Notes: generated from the sequence alone by a model not told the origin. A stretch of 64,000 nt of DNA from Gemmatimonadaceae bacterium (GCA_025934775.1 JAICWO010000003.1:124001-188000), one strand, 5' to 3'. Counted from the stretch's first letter, positions 44,114 to 54,490 are shown. Translations and numbers: made by a program.

Positions 44114-46291
44114 ATGCGTCGAATCCTCGCGGTGCCGCGCACCGCGTGTTGGTTATTCGTGTTCGTGTTGCTCGCGCCGTCGCTGGCGCGGACGGCGAGC
44201 GCGCAAACCTGGAACGATCAGCGAACGCTCGCCCTGGTGGACCGGGCGACGGCGCGCCGCGCCGAGCAGCTCGCGGACACCGGCCTCACCGACTATCAGG
44301 CGACCGCGCACGGCTACGTCACGTTCCTGGGGCAGCTCGGCGAAGGCTTTCCGACACCGCCGAAGATCATCAAAGCGGACGAGTTGGAGCTCGAAGTCTA
44401 CTGGCGCGCGCCCAATCTGAGCAAGCAGTTGATCGTCGGGCGGCGCGATACGCTCCTCTTGCCCACGGACATCGCGTACCACCGCGATCACCTGGGCATC
44501 GTCCAGAACAACTTTCCGAACATCATTCGCATCGGGGACGGCGACGAGGTGGCGGACGTGCCGCATCCCCTGTCGCCGGTGGGGCTCCGCGAGTACGACT
44601 TCGCGGTGAGCGACAGCTTCGCGATCGGGCAGGCGTCGCAGCGCATCCGCGTGTACGAGGTGAAGGTCCGGCCGAAGGACGACAAGCAGCCGCGCGTCGT
44701 CGGCGCGCTCTACATCGATCAGTCGGCGGGGCAGGTCGTGCGCATGAACCTGAGCTTCACGCGCGCGGCGTTTCTCGACCAGTCGCTCGAGGAGCTGTCG
44801 GTCGTTCTGGAGAATCGACTCGTCGGCGGACGGTTCTGGCTGCCAAGCCGGCAGGAGATCGAGATTCGACGCACGGGCACGTGGATGGATTTCCCCGCGC
44901 GCGGTATCATTCGCGGCCGATGGGAGATTGGTGATTACAAGTTCAACACGTCGCCCGCGCGGTCGTTGTTCGTTGGGCCAGAGATCGTGCAGGAGCCTCC
45001 CGCGCAGTTGAAGAAGTATCCGTGGACGGGGCAGGTGCTCGATTCTCTCCCGCCGGACGTGCGTGCGGTGACGGACGTCGACGTGCAGCGCGTGCAGGCC
45101 GAGGCGCGCGAGCTGGTGCGCGCGCGAGCGCTCGAGCGCTCGCAGCAGGTGCGGATGTCGGCGCGCAAAGTCTCGGATTTCGTCCACGTGAACCGCGTCG
45201 AAGGGCTGGCGGTCGGCGATGGAGCGGAGAAGCAGATCGGCGACGGCTTTTCGATCGCCGCGCGCGCGCGGTACGGCATCGACGATCGCGACGGGAAGGG
45301 AGCGGTGACGCTCGCGTGGACGCGGCCGTCGGGCGCGGGCGTTCAACTCTTCGCGCTGCGCGATTTTCGCCAGGCGGGCGATATTACAGAACGCTCATCG
45401 GTGGTGAACAGCCTCGCGGCGCAGGAGTTCGGGAGCGACGACACCGATCCGTATCTCGCGCGCGGTGCGGGGGTGGGGATCGATTTTCCGGTGGCCGGAT
45501 CGTGGCGCTGGCGGGTCGAGAGCACCGTGGAACGGCAGGACTCGCTCGCGGTGCACGCGACGCCGGTGACCGGGGCGTTTCTCTCGACGCTGCCGGCGAT
45601 GCCGCGCAATGTCGCGCGTGTCGCACTGTCCGCCTACCGGGCTCCCGGCCTTTGGCTTCTGGGCACGGAGTTGACCGCACGCGCGGAGGTTCGCGCGGGA
45701 CTCGACGTTCGGCCGAGCAGCGCGCAACCGTCCGGCTCGGGACGTACGGATACCTACCGATTCGTGGCGAGCGCCGATATCGAACGGCCATTCGCGAGCG
45801 GGTCGCAGCGCCTCGTGACGGAGACCACGCTCGGCCGGCTGTGGTCGTCGCGAAATTTCGATCCGTCGCAGGAGCTCTTCTACTTCGGCGGTCCCGTCTC
45901 GGCGCCGGGCTATGACTTCCACGCGATCGTCGCGAACATGGCCGCGACCGAGCACGTGGAGTATCAGGTCCCGATGCCGTTTCCGGCATTTTCATTGGGC
46001 CGGTTTGGACGCGTTCCGGCGAGTGGCACGTTCGCGCTGTACGCGCATGCCGTGGCGATCGGCTCGCGCAATCTGCCTGCGCTCGCGCCGCCGCCCGGCA
46101 TCGCGTCGCTCGCGGGCAGCGGAGGGGTCCCCCGCTTCGTCGAATCACCGAGCACGGTATATCCGTCGCTCGGCGCCGCGGTGTTCACGCCATTCCGCCT
46201 CCTCCGATTCGATGTGGCGCGCGGGCTCCGTCAGGGCGGCCGCTGGACGTTCGGCGTCGACGTGAGCCGCGACTTCTGGAGCATTCTCTAA
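44114..46291 (+). CDS. Large exported protein, predicted outer-membrane beta-barrel
   Basis: 725 aa. A signal peptide ends near TASAQ (~30). The N-terminal ~300 residues form a soluble domain (DELELEVYWRAPNLSKQLIV, AVSDSFAIGQASQRIRVYEV). From ~380 alternating hydrophobic strands resemble a BamA/Omp85 or DUF5686-type barrel (FYFGGPVSAPGYDF, VEYQVPMPFPAFSL, WTFGVDVSRDFW). Such proteins insert or translocate surface components, but the exact family is not identified. The gene is divergent from trpE. Confidence 0.7.
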   Translation: MRRILAVPRTACWLFVFVLLAPSLARTASAQTWNDQRTLALVDRATARRAEQLADTGLTDYQATAHGYVTFLGQLGEGFPTPPKIIKADELELEVYWRAPNLSKQLIVGRRDTLLLPTDIAYHRDHLGIVQNNFPNIIRIGDGDEVADVPHPLSPVGLREYDFAVSDSFAIGQASQRIRVYEVKVRPKDDKQPRVVGALYIDQSAGQVVRMNLSFTRAAFLDQSLEELSVVLENRLVGGRFWLPSRQEIEIRRTGTWMDFPARGIIRGRWEIGDYKFNTSPARSLFVGPEIVQEPPAQLKKYPWTGQVLDSLPPDVRAVTDVDVQRVQAEARELVRARALERSQQVRMSARKVSDFVHVNRVEGLAVGDGAEKQIGDGFSIAARARYGIDDRDGKGAVTLAWTRPSGAGVQLFALRDFRQAGDITERSSVVNSLAAQEFGSDDTDPYLARGAGVGIDFPVAGSWRWRVESTVERQDSLAVHATPVTGAFLSTLPAMPRNVARVALSAYRAPGLWLLGTELTARAEVRAGLDVRPSSAQPSGSGRTDTYRFVASADIERPFASGSQRLVTETTLGRLWSSRNFDPSQELFYFGGPVSAPGYDFHAIVANMAATEHVEYQVPMPFPAFSLGRFGRVPASGTFALYAHAVAIGSRNLPALAPPPGIASLAGSGGVPRFVESPSTVYPSLGAAVFTPFRLLRFDVARGLRQGGRWTFGVDVSRDFWSIL

Positions 46292-46371
46292 TAACGCGTC
46301 GCGCGGTGCTTTGCGCCGCCCTGCGATGAACGAGTGATGCTCCCGGCCGGCGCGCGTGCGATCGTGCGCGC

Positions 46372-48486
46372 ATGGCCACCCGCGCTCCCGTTCCGCCGCC
46401 GTCCGCCGCGAGCCTCGACACGCTCGCGCGGCGATTTCGCCTGCCGCTCGCCGATCTCTCGACGGCGAGCGCCCACGCGCTCGCGCTGCTCCCCGAACGG
46501 TGGGCGCGCCGATTCAACGTGCTGCCGCTCACCGCGTCGGAGCAGGACCTGCTCGTCGCGACCGCCGATCCGCTCGACGTGGATTGCGAGCGCACGCTCG
46601 GCTTCGCGACCGGCCGTCAGATTCGGCTCGCGCTTGCCGAGGCGGATGACATTGCCCGCGCGATCGACGACGCGTACGGCACGGACCCGGGCCCCCGGGA
46701 CACCGATCCGCTGCTCGAGGTCCAGCACCTCGACCGCGAGGCGGAAGCGGCGCCGCCATCACCGTCCTCGGAAGATGCGTCGTCGTCGATCACCGCCCTC
46801 GTCGACGAGCTGCTCGCCGGAGGCATTGCGGCGCGCGCGAGTGACATTCACATCGAGCCGGAAGAGCAGGGAATCGCGATTCGGCATCGCGTCGACGGCG
46901 TGCTGGCGCACGCGCGCACGCTGCCGCGCTCCGTCGGGCCGGCGCTCGTCTCGCGCATCAAGATCATCTCGGGGCTCGACATCGCGGATCGCCTGCGCCC
47001 GCAGGACGGCCGCGCCCGCGTCGCGATCAATGGCGTCGCGGTGGATCTGCGCGTCTCCACGCTGCCGGCGTCGCATGGCGAGAAAGTCGTCGTGCGCGTG
47101 CTCGACGGACGCTCCACCGTGTCGACGCTCGACGGCATGGGCTTCAACGGCGACGAGCTCGACCGCCTCGAGCGGCTGCTGCAGTCGCGCGAGGGACTCA
47201 TTCTCGTCACGGGCCCGACGGGCTCCGGCAAGACCACCACGCTCTACGCCGCGCTGCGGCGGCTCAAGGAGCGCGGCGTGAACATCGTGACGGTCGAAGA
47301 CCCCATCGAGTATCGCCTGCCTGGCATCGTTCAGGTGCAAGTGAACGAGAAAGCGGGGCTCACCTTCGCGACGGCGCTGCGGTCGATCATGCGTCAGGAT
47401 CCCGACGTGGTGCTCATCGGCGAGATTCGTGACCGCGAGACCGCGGAGATCGCGATCCAGGCGTCGCTTACCGGCCACCTCGTGCTCTCCACCCTGCACA
47501 CGAACGATGCGCCGAGCGCGGTGACGCGATTGATCGACATCGGCGTGGCGAGCTACAAGATCGCGACGGCTGTGAAAGGCGTGCTCGCGCAGCGGCTCGT
47601 GCGGCGGATCTGCTCGGCGTGCTCCGATGCAGCCAGTCAGCGCGAGGGCTGCGCCGAATGCGGCGGCACGGGCTTTCACGGTCGCCTCGCGCTCGTCGAA
47701 GTGTTGATCGCGTCGCCCGAGTTCGAGCGGCGTGTGGCGGCAGGTGAATCGACCGAGCGCATCGCGTCCGCGGCGCGCGACGACGGTATGCGCTCGCTCT
47801 GGCAGAGCGGCATGGTGCACGCGTCGGCCGAGCGCACGACCGTGGAGGAGGTGCTTCGCGTAGCCTCCCCCGACCAGCCGGCGCGCGCGGTCTCCGAAGC
47901 GGCGCCGCTCAGACTCACACACGCCGCCGCGCCGGAGTTTCAGGGCGATGCGTTCATCCTGCGCGACGATCTCGACGCAACGAGCGCGCGGCGCAGGCCG
48001 CGCCGCCGTAGCTTACCCGGCATGACCAAGATCGAGGTCGGCACGGTCGACGTGTTCGTGGTTCATCCGCTCGCCGCGGGATGGCGCGTGCTCGCGCTCC
48101 AGCGCGCGCGCGACACGCGCTGCCCCGGCGCGTGGGAGCCGGTGCACGGGCACATCGAGCCGGGCGAAGAGCCGGAGGATGCGGCAGTGCGCGAAGTGCG
48201 CGAGGAGACCGGGCTCTCGATCGATGCGCTCTACATCGTGCGCGTACAGCCGTTTTATCTGCGCAAGGTGCGCGCGGTGGAGCTGGCGATCGTGTTCGCG
48301 GCGTTCGTCAACGCGCCGGGTGACATCGTGTTGGGCACGGAGCACCAGGCGGCGGAGTGGCTGAGCGTGGACGAGGCGCTGGCGCGGTTCGCGTTTCCGG
48401 CGGAGCGGGCGTCGCTGCGGGAGATCGCGGAGCTGCTGGCGGCGGGCGACGCGGGGCCGGTGGACGACGTGATGAGAGTTTTCTAA
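46372..48486 (+). CDS. GspE/PilB-type ATPase fused to a Nudix hydrolase
   Basis: 704 aa. An N-terminal MshEN-like domain (~10-110) and a secretion/pilus ATPase domain (~135-505) are present: Walker A GPTGSGKTTT (~281), Walker B DPDVVLIGEIRD, a His box and a zinc site CSAC...CAEC. A Pro/Ala/Arg-rich linker (~510-550) leads without a stop into a Nudix domain (~551-704) with GHIEPGEEPEDAAVREVREE and TGL completing the Nudix box. An internal ATG at 48022 could start the Nudix part alone, preceded by TAGCTT but no ribosome site. Type II secretion or type IV pilus assembly, with an unexpected nucleotide hydrolase attached. Confidence 0.85.
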   Translation: MATRAPVPPPSAASLDTLARRFRLPLADLSTASAHALALLPERWARRFNVLPLTASEQDLLVATADPLDVDCERTLGFATGRQIRLALAEADDIARAIDDAYGTDPGPRDTDPLLEVQHLDREAEAAPPSPSSEDASSSITALVDELLAGGIAARASDIHIEPEEQGIAIRHRVDGVLAHARTLPRSVGPALVSRIKIISGLDIADRLRPQDGRARVAINGVAVDLRVSTLPASHGEKVVVRVLDGRSTVSTLDGMGFNGDELDRLERLLQSREGLILVTGPTGSGKTTTLYAALRRLKERGVNIVTVEDPIEYRLPGIVQVQVNEKAGLTFATALRSIMRQDPDVVLIGEIRDRETAEIAIQASLTGHLVLSTLHTNDAPSAVTRLIDIGVASYKIATAVKGVLAQRLVRRICSACSDAASQREGCAECGGTGFHGRLALVEVLIASPEFERRVAAGESTERIASAARDDGMRSLWQSGMVHASAERTTVEEVLRVASPDQPARAVSEAAPLRLTHAAAPEFQGDAFILRDDLDATSARRRPRRRSLPGMTKIEVGTVDVFVVHPLAAGWRVLALQRARDTRCPGAWEPVHGHIEPGEEPEDAAVREVREETGLSIDALYIVRVQPFYLRKVRAVELAIVFAAFVNAPGDIVLGTEHQAAEWLSVDEALARFAFPAERASLREIAELLAAGDAGPVDDVMRVF

Positions 48487-49325
48487 TCCATCCCGCCGCG
48501 CTCGCGCGCGGTCTTGAGGATGTTGTCGGGCGCCGGCGCGTTGGGCTTCACGCGTACGCTCTTGGCCGGAATCCCGACGTACACCTGGTACGGCCGCACG
48601 TCCTTCGTCGCGACCGCCATCGCGCCCACCATGCCCTGTTCGTGCACGTGCACGCCGGCGAGCACCGTCGCGTGATAGGTGATCCGCACGCCGTCCTCCA
48701 GCACCGTGCACGCGTTCGTCACCTCGCGCTGCTCCACGATGCTGTGCGTGTGGCTGTAGATGTTGGCGTAGTCGCTGATCGAGACGTTGTTCCCGAGCTT
48801 GATCCCGCCGCGGTCGTCGAGCAGCACGTGCCGGTGCACGACGACGTTGTCGCCCACGTCCATGTTGTAGCCGAACGAGAATTCCACGTGCTGGAACGCC
48901 TTGAAGTTCTCACCGCAACGTTTGAAGATGTGCGTCGCGAGCAGCCGCCGGAGCTCGACGCCCAGCCAGACGTTCTGCCCGCCCGCGGCGGTCCGGTCGA
49001 ACGAATACCAGAGCCAGAGCAGCGGCTTCACGCGTTGAAAGCGCGCGTCGTCGCAGTCGCCGTAGTACTCGGGCTCGAGGGTGACGTTGCGCGGATCGGT
49101 CGACGCGAGCGCGAGGCGCGTGGCGTGCGGCAGCGTCGCGTCGGCGACGGCGGTCTCCCAGTTGGACGCGTACTCAGGGTATGTCAGCGCGGTCAGCGTG
49201 TCGCGGCAGATCGTCGCACGATCGGCGTTCGGATCGGCGAGCGCGGCGCGGAGCGACTCGAGCCACTCGGTGGCGAGTGAGCGCGTGCCCGGTTCAGCGA
49301 CTTTCTTGAGCGGGAGATACGGCAT
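48483..49325 (-). CDS. Hexapeptide-repeat acyltransferase
   Basis: 280 aa. The C-terminal half is a left-handed beta-helix: MDVGDNVVVHRHVLLDDRGG, IKLGNNVSISDYANIYSHTH and VLAGVHVHEQGMVGAMAVAT, with the closing VGIPAKSVRVKP typical of acetyltransferases. The N-terminal ~110 residues are helical and unusual for the family, so O- or N-acyl transfer to a sugar is likely. Last gene of the lon-engB-lipoprotein run; overlaps the 3' end of the GspE-Nudix gene by 4 bp. Confidence 0.88.
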   Translation of the reverse strand: MPYLPLKKVAEPGTRSLATEWLESLRAALADPNADRATICRDTLTALTYPEYASNWETAVADATLPHATRLALASTDPRNVTLEPEYYGDCDDARFQRVKPLLWLWYSFDRTAAGGQNVWLGVELRRLLATHIFKRCGENFKAFQHVEFSFGYNMDVGDNVVVHRHVLLDDRGGIKLGNNVSISDYANIYSHTHSIVEQREVTNACTVLEDGVRITYHATVLAGVHVHEQGMVGAMAVATKDVRPYQVYVGIPAKSVRVKPNAPAPDNILKTARERGGMD

Positions 49326-49358
49326 GACGGCTTCCGGTGTCGGCGATATACCGGAATC

Positions 49359-50000
49359 CTAAGGCCGTCCGCCAGCCCTGGCCCTGATCGAAGCCCGCTC
49401 GAGGTCGATCGTACGGAGAATCGTCTCCCAGTCCGAATTGACGTCGCTCCCCGCCGTGACGGTCACCGGCTGCGAGACGTCGAGGCCATTCTCGAACAGC
49501 AGCAGCCCGCGCTGGACCTGTCGCGGCTGCAGGCGCTGCTGCCCGAAGCCCGACGTGAGTGGCAGGACGTCGAACGGCCGATACTCGCGGCCGCCGGAGG
49601 TCACGGTCACATCGGTCGGAATGAATCGCGCGTCGGGCTCGAGCCCGGTGAACATCGCGAGCCAGATGCGCGGGTCGCGCACGCCGTGGACGTTCGCGCG
49701 CTGCGTGATCTGCTGGCGGCGGCTCTCGACGATCGCGTGGAGCGCGCGATAGCTGTCCGGCGCGAGCACGCGGAGCACCGACTCGTCGAGCGGCAGCACC
49801 GAGATGAGGATGCCCGGCGCCTGCAGATTGATGGAGACGTCCTGCTGCTTGAGCGTGCCGTAGCCCGCGGGGACGAGCGTGGAGACCGAGGAATCGGCGG
49901 TGGGGCGCGCCGGGGGGAGCGACGGGCTGGGCGTCGACGATGATGCCGCGGGCGCGCCGCACGCCGTGCACAACGCGAGCACGTACGCCGCGCGCCTCAC
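49359..50000 (-). CDS. Putative lipoprotein of unknown function
   Basis: 213 aa. The N-terminus ALCTACGAPA after a hydrophobic stretch may be a lipobox with Cys as lipidation site, though the -3 residue is unusual. A Pro/Ser-rich spacer precedes a compact domain (LVPAGYGTLKQQDVSINLQA, GILISVLPLDESVLRVLAPD). No known family is recognised. GTG 50000 overlaps the engB stop (GTGA), so it is coupled to engB; the N-terminal GTG at 50015 is an alternative. Confidence 0.7.
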   Translation of the reverse strand: MRRAAYVLALCTACGAPAASSSTPSPSLPPARPTADSSVSTLVPAGYGTLKQQDVSINLQAPGILISVLPLDESVLRVLAPDSYRALHAIVESRRQQITQRANVHGVRDPRIWLAMFTGLEPDARFIPTDVTVTSGGREYRPFDVLPLTSGFGQQRLQPRQVQRGLLLFENGLDVSQPVTVTAGSDVNSDWETILRTIDLERASIRARAGGRP

Positions 50001-50629
50001 GGCGCCGCTCTCCACGCCGGCTGCGCGAGAAGCTCCACGATCGCTTCAGCAAGCTCCTCGCGCCCGTCGCCGGTCACCGCGCTGAACGCGACCACCTGCT
50101 CCGGGTCGAGTCCGAGCGCATTAGAGATTTTTGATATGCGGTCCGCGCGTTCCCGGGGCGCCAGCTTGTCCGTCTTCGTCAGCACCGCGATCGTCGGGAT
50201 CTCGAGCTCGCCGAGGAAGTCGAGCATCTGCCGATCGTCGTCGGTGGGGTCGCGCCGCGCGTCGAGCAGGTGGACGATACCGCGGAGCTGCGAGCTCGAT
50301 CGCAGATACCCCTCGATCAGCGGACGCCATTCGGCGCGCCGCTCTTTCGAGATGCGCGCGTAGCCGTACCCGGGAAGGTCCACGAAGATGAATGCGTCGT
50401 TCACCTTGAAGAAGTTGATCTCGCGCGTGCGGCCCGGCGTGTTGCTCACGCGCGCGAACTTCTTCCGGTGAATGAGCCGGTTGAGCAGCGACGACTTGCC
50501 CACGTTCGACCGCCCGGCGAACGCGACCTCGGGGAACGAGGGTTCGGGGCGCCACCCGCCCGCGCTCGCCATGCCACCGATGAACTCGAGCGAACGAATG
50601 ACGAGCGGATCCGCCGCGCGGTCGGCCAT
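49997..50629 (-). CDS. engB: Ribosome biogenesis GTPase YsxC/EngB
   Basis: 210 aa. G1 AGRSNVGKSSLLNRLI, G2 NTPGRTREINFF, G3 DLPGYGYA and G4 LTKTDKL are all present. It assists 50S subunit assembly. ATG 50629 overlaps the lon stop (TGATG). The lon-engB pairing is conserved in many bacteria. Confidence 0.95.
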   Translation of the reverse strand: MADRAADPLVIRSLEFIGGMASAGGWRPEPSFPEVAFAGRSNVGKSSLLNRLIHRKKFARVSNTPGRTREINFFKVNDAFIFVDLPGYGYARISKERRAEWRPLIEGYLRSSSQLRGIVHLLDARRDPTDDDRQMLDFLGELEIPTIAVLTKTDKLAPRERADRISKISNALGLDPEQVVAFSAVTGDGREELAEAIVELLAQPAWRAAP

Positions 50630-53019
50630 CAGTGCGGCGCGACCGCCGCCGGCTCCACGTCGAAGTCGGCGCGGAGCAGCGCGTGCGACAGCACCTCGTC
50701 CATGCTCCGCACGGGCTGGAACGTCACCGCGGCGCGGACCTCCTCGGGCAGCTCCTCGAGGTCGCGGACGTTCTCGCGCGGAATGAGGATTTTCCGAATG
50801 CCGTTCCGGTGCGCCGCGACCGCCTTCTCCTTGAGACCGCCGATCGCGAGCACGCGCCCGCGAAGCGTGATCTCTCCGGTCATGGCGATGTCGCCGCGTA
50901 CGGGAATTCCGGTGAGCGCGCTGATGATGCCGGTGGCGATCGCGATGCCCGCCGACGGTCCGTCTTTGGGCGTGCCGCCCGACGGGATGTGCACGTGCAC
51001 GTCCCTGTTCCGATAAAACTCGCGGTCGATGCCGAGCGCCGTGGCGCGGGTGCGCGCGTAGCTGAGCGCCGCGCTCGCGGACTCCTTCATCACGTCGCCG
51101 AGCGTGCCGGTGAGACTCAACTTTCCGCGTCCGCGGACGACGCTCACCTCCACCTCGAGCACCTCGCCGCCAACGCTCGTGTAGGCGAGCCCCGCGACGA
51201 CGCCGATCTTCGGATCGAGCGTCAGCGCGGCCGGGTCGTACGTCGCGGGGCCGAGCAGGTCGTGCAAGTCGGCGACGCGCACGGCGCTCTTGCCAGGATC
51301 CGTTTGCGCGACGGTCGCTTCGGCGCGGCGGCGCGCGAGCTTGCGCGCGATCCGTCCGATGCGGCGCTCGAGCTCGCGCACACCCGCCTCGCGCGTGTAG
51401 CCGTGCACGATCGCCGGGACCGTGTCGCTCTCCCACTCGAGCGACCCAGGCTCGAGGCCGTTGAGCTTGAGCTGCTTGGGGACGAGGAACTGGCGCGCGA
51501 TCGCGAACTTCTCCTGATCGAGATATCCGGAGATGCGAATGATCTCCATGCGATCGCGCAGCGGCTCCGGAATCTGCGGCAGATAGTTGGCCGTCGTGAT
51601 GAACAGCACCTGCGACAGATCGTAATCGAGCTCGAGGTAGTGATCGTTGAACGCGCGATGCTGCTCCGGGTCGAGCACCTCGAGCAGCGCCGCCGACGGA
51701 TCGCCGCGATAATCCTGCCCGAGCTTGTCGATCTCGTCGAGCAGAATCACCGGGTTCACCACTTCGGCGCGCCGCATCGCCTGGATCACGCGGCCCGGCA
51801 TGGAGCCGATGTACGTCCGGCGGTGGCCGCGAATCTCCGCTTCGTCGCGGACGCCGCCGAGCGACATGCGGACGAACTTGCGTCCGAGCGCGCGCGCGAC
51901 GGACCGGCCGAGCGACGTCTTGCCGACGCCCGGTGGTCCGACGAGGCAGAGGATCGGTCCTTCCATGCGGTCGACGAGCGAGAGCACGCCGATGTAGTCG
52001 AGGATCCGGTCCTTCACGTCCTCGAGACCATAGTGGTCCTCGTCGAGGATGCGGCGCGCGTGCGACACGTCGAGCACGTCGTCGGTGCGTTCGACCCACG
52101 GCAGCGCGAGGATCCAATCGATGAAATTCCGCGCGACCGTCGACTCGGGCGAGAGCGGCGACATCCGCCGCAGCTTCCGGAGCTCGCGGAGCGCGCGCGT
52201 CTTCACGAGATCGGGCAGCCGCTTCGCTTCGATCTGGCGCTCGAGCTCGAGGACGTCATCGGCGTCGTCCTGCCCGAGCTCGCGATGAATCGCCTTGAGC
52301 TGCTCCTGGAGATAGAACTCGCGCTGGTTCTGGAAGAGCGAGCCGCGCACCTCTTCGTCGAGCTTGCGCTCGAGCCGCAGCAACTCGACTTCGCTCGCCA
52401 GCACCTGACGAATCGCCTCGAGCAGCTCGCCGACGCTCGGTGCGTCGAGCAGCGCCTGGCGCGCCTCCACTCGAATCGCGAGATGCGCGGCGATTCCGTA
52501 CGCCTGCCGCGCGATCGATTCCGCGCCCTGCACCAGCGCGATCACTTCGTTCGGAATGCGGCGGTGCAAGCCAACGTATTCCTCGAACAGCGCGAACACG
52601 CGCCGCGCGAGCACGTTGACCTCGGCCGGATCGTGCGGCGCGCCCTCCACCTCGTCGCTGATCGCGGCGCGCAGAATTCCCGCGGCCGGCGTGTACCGCG
52701 TCACGCGGCCGCGCGCGACGCCCTCGATGAGCAGGCGCGCGGTGCCATTCGCCTGCCGAGTCGCCTGCACCACACGCGCGACCACGCCGACGCGGTGCAG
52801 ATCACCCGCGGCCGGCTCGTCGGTGTCGGCGCTGCGCTGTGTGACGAGGAAGAGCAGCCCGCCCTCCGCTGCCGCCGCCTCGATCGCGCCAAGCGAGCCC
52901 GGACGCCCGATGAGGAGCGGCATCGCGACGTAGGGGAAGACGACGACGTCGCGCAGCGGCAGCACCGGCAGCCGCTCGGGAAGCTCGATCGACTCGCCGT
53001 CGCGCAGGAGGATGGGCAT
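50629..53019 (-). CDS. lon: ATP-dependent protease Lon
   Basis: 796 aa LonA. The N-terminal LON domain ([20 protein letters not shown]) leads to a AAA+ domain with [13 protein letters not shown] and [15 protein letters not shown]. The Ser-Lys proteolytic domain has [12 protein letters not shown] and [15 protein letters not shown]. It degrades misfolded and regulatory proteins, including antitoxins such as HipB in other bacteria. Separated from clpX by a terminator, it leads the lon-engB-lipoprotein-acyltransferase unit. Confidence 0.97.
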   Translation of the reverse strand: MPILLRDGESIELPERLPVLPLRDVVVFPYVAMPLLIGRPGSLGAIEAAAAEGGLLFLVTQRSADTDEPAAGDLHRVGVVARVVQATRQANGTARLLIEGVARGRVTRYTPAAGILRAAISDEVEGAPHDPAEVNVLARRVFALFEEYVGLHRRIPNEVIALVQGAESIARQAYGIAAHLAIRVEARQALLDAPSVGELLEAIRQVLASEVELLRLERKLDEEVRGSLFQNQREFYLQEQLKAIHRELGQDDADDVLELERQIEAKRLPDLVKTRALRELRKLRRMSPLSPESTVARNFIDWILALPWVERTDDVLDVSHARRILDEDHYGLEDVKDRILDYIGVLSLVDRMEGPILCLVGPPGVGKTSLGRSVARALGRKFVRMSLGGVRDEAEIRGHRRTYIGSMPGRVIQAMRRAEVVNPVILLDEIDKLGQDYRGDPSAALLEVLDPEQHRAFNDHYLELDYDLSQVLFITTANYLPQIPEPLRDRMEIIRISGYLDQEKFAIARQFLVPKQLKLNGLEPGSLEWESDTVPAIVHGYTREAGVRELERRIGRIARKLARRRAEATVAQTDPGKSAVRVADLHDLLGPATYDPAALTLDPKIGVVAGLAYTSVGGEVLEVEVSVVRGRGKLSLTGTLGDVMKESASAALSYARTRATALGIDREFYRNRDVHVHIPSGGTPKDGPSAGIAIATGIISALTGIPVRGDIAMTGEITLRGRVLAIGGLKEKAVAAHRNGIRKILIPRENVRDLEELPEEVRAAVTFQPVRSMDEVLSHALLRADFDVEPAAVAPH

Positions 53020-53044
53020 GCGGGAAAGCTAAGGCGACACGCAG

Positions 53045-53071
53045 AAAAAAGCCCGCGCGAGTCGCGCGGGC
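53045..53071 (-). terminator. Rho-independent terminator of clpX
   Basis: On the minus strand, GCCCGCGCG and CGCGCGGGC form a 9-bp stem with a 3-nt loop, followed by six U residues (the A-run at 53045-53050). It separates clpX from lon. Confidence 0.93.
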
Positions 53072-53081
53072 CTGGAATCGT

Positions 53082-54326
53082 TCACGCTTCCTTTTTCTTG
53101 CGTTGCGGCGAGATCTCGAGGAGCGGCGCCGTCCGATTCAACACACTGCTCTCGGTCACCTTCACCTCTTCGACGTCTTCGCGCGTCGGCAGCTCGAACA
53201 TGACTTCGGTGAGCAGCTCCTCGAGAATCGCGCGCAGACCGCGCGCACCGGTGCCGCGCTTGAGCGCCTTCTGCGCGATCGCGCGGAGCGCCGAATCCTC
53301 GAAGGTGAGCTTCACTTCCTCGAGCTCGAAGAGTTTGGCGTACTGCTTCGTGAGCGCGTTCTTCGGCTCTTTGAGAATGCGCACGAGCGCGTCCTCGTCG
53401 AGCGCCTCGAGCGCGACGGCGACCGGGAGACGGCCGACGAGCTCGGGAATCAGGCCGAAGCGGAGCAGGTCGTCCGGCTCGACTTCAGCGAACTGATTCT
53501 TGACCTGCGTGGGCGTGCGAACCTCGTCGGTCTTGTTGAAGCCGATCTGACGCCGGCCCGTCCGCGCCTCGATGATCTTCTCGAGGCCATCGAACGCGCC
53601 GCCGCAGATGAACAGAATGTCCTTCGTGTTGATCTGGATGTATTCCTGCTGCGGATGCTTGCGGCCGCCCTGCGGCGGCACCGAGGCGACGGTGCCCTCG
53701 AGGATCTTGAGGAGCGCCTGCTGCACGCCTTCGCCCGACACGTCGCGCGTGATGCTCGGGTTCTCGGACTTGCGGGCAATCTTGTCGATTTCGTCGATGT
53801 AGACGATGCCGCGCTCGCATTCGGCGACGTTGAAGTCGCCCGCCTGGAGCAGCCGCACCAGGATGTTCTCGACGTCTTCACCGACGTAGCCGGCTTCGGT
53901 GAGCGTCGTGGCGTCGGCGATGGTGAACGGCACGTCGAGGATGCGCGCCAGCGTTTGCGCGAGCAGCGTCTTGCCCACGCCCGTGGGGCCGATGAGCAGG
54001 ATGTTCGACTTGTCCAACTCGACGTCGTCATCGCGGAGCGAGGCCGAGTTGATGCGCTTGTAATGATTGTAGACCGCGACGGACAGCGCTTTCTTCGCCT
54101 TGTCCTGGCCGATCACGTACTGATCGAGCGTGTCCTTGATCTCCTGCGGAGTCGGAACCTGGGTGATCGCTTCGGCAACCTCGCGCTCCTCATCCTCGGC
54201 GAGGATCTCGTTGCAGAGCGCGATGCACTCGTTGCAGATGTAGACCGACGGGCCGGAGATGAACTTCCGGACCGAGTCCTTGGACTTCCCGCAGAACGAG
54301 CAGCGCAGGTGTTTGTCGTGCGACAT
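53082..54326 (-). CDS. clpX: ClpX unfoldase
   Basis: 414 aa. The N-terminal zinc domain is [14 protein letters not shown] with ICNECIALC; the AAA+ core has [25 protein letters not shown] and an RRQIGF segment, the IGF loop that docks ClpP. It unfolds substrates for the ClpP product encoded upstream. The gap to clpP is about 200 bp and contains a hairpin. Confidence 0.97.
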   Translation of the reverse strand: MSHDKHLRCSFCGKSKDSVRKFISGPSVYICNECIALCNEILAEDEEREVAEAITQVPTPQEIKDTLDQYVIGQDKAKKALSVAVYNHYKRINSASLRDDDVELDKSNILLIGPTGVGKTLLAQTLARILDVPFTIADATTLTEAGYVGEDVENILVRLLQAGDFNVAECERGIVYIDEIDKIARKSENPSITRDVSGEGVQQALLKILEGTVASVPPQGGRKHPQQEYIQINTKDILFICGGAFDGLEKIIEARTGRRQIGFNKTDEVRTPTQVKNQFAEVEPDDLLRFGLIPELVGRLPVAVALEALDEDALVRILKEPKNALTKQYAKLFELEEVKLTFEDSALRAIAQKALKRGTGARGLRAILEELLTEVMFELPTREDVEEVKVTESSVLNRTAPLLEISPQRKKKEA

Positions 54327-54490
54327 GACAGATCACTCAACGGGTGACGCGGTTGCCCAGGCCGCCGACCGAACGCCGACCGGCTGTTGAAACGGGTGGC
54401 AACGGGGTGGGTTCTCTGAGAATTAAGGACCGGCCGTCGACCTAGCAAGAGACGACCGGAGGGTAAAAAGGTACCGGGTCGCGGGGAGGG

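Noticed and set aside
50632-53496. A 954-codon open frame antisense to lon
   Set aside because: The composition is the typical Arg/Ala/His-rich product of a GC-rich antisense frame, it lies over a perfect lon gene, and it has no recognisable domain.
53103-54347. A 414-codon open frame antisense to clpX
   Set aside because: Shadow of clpX; no start signal and no motif.
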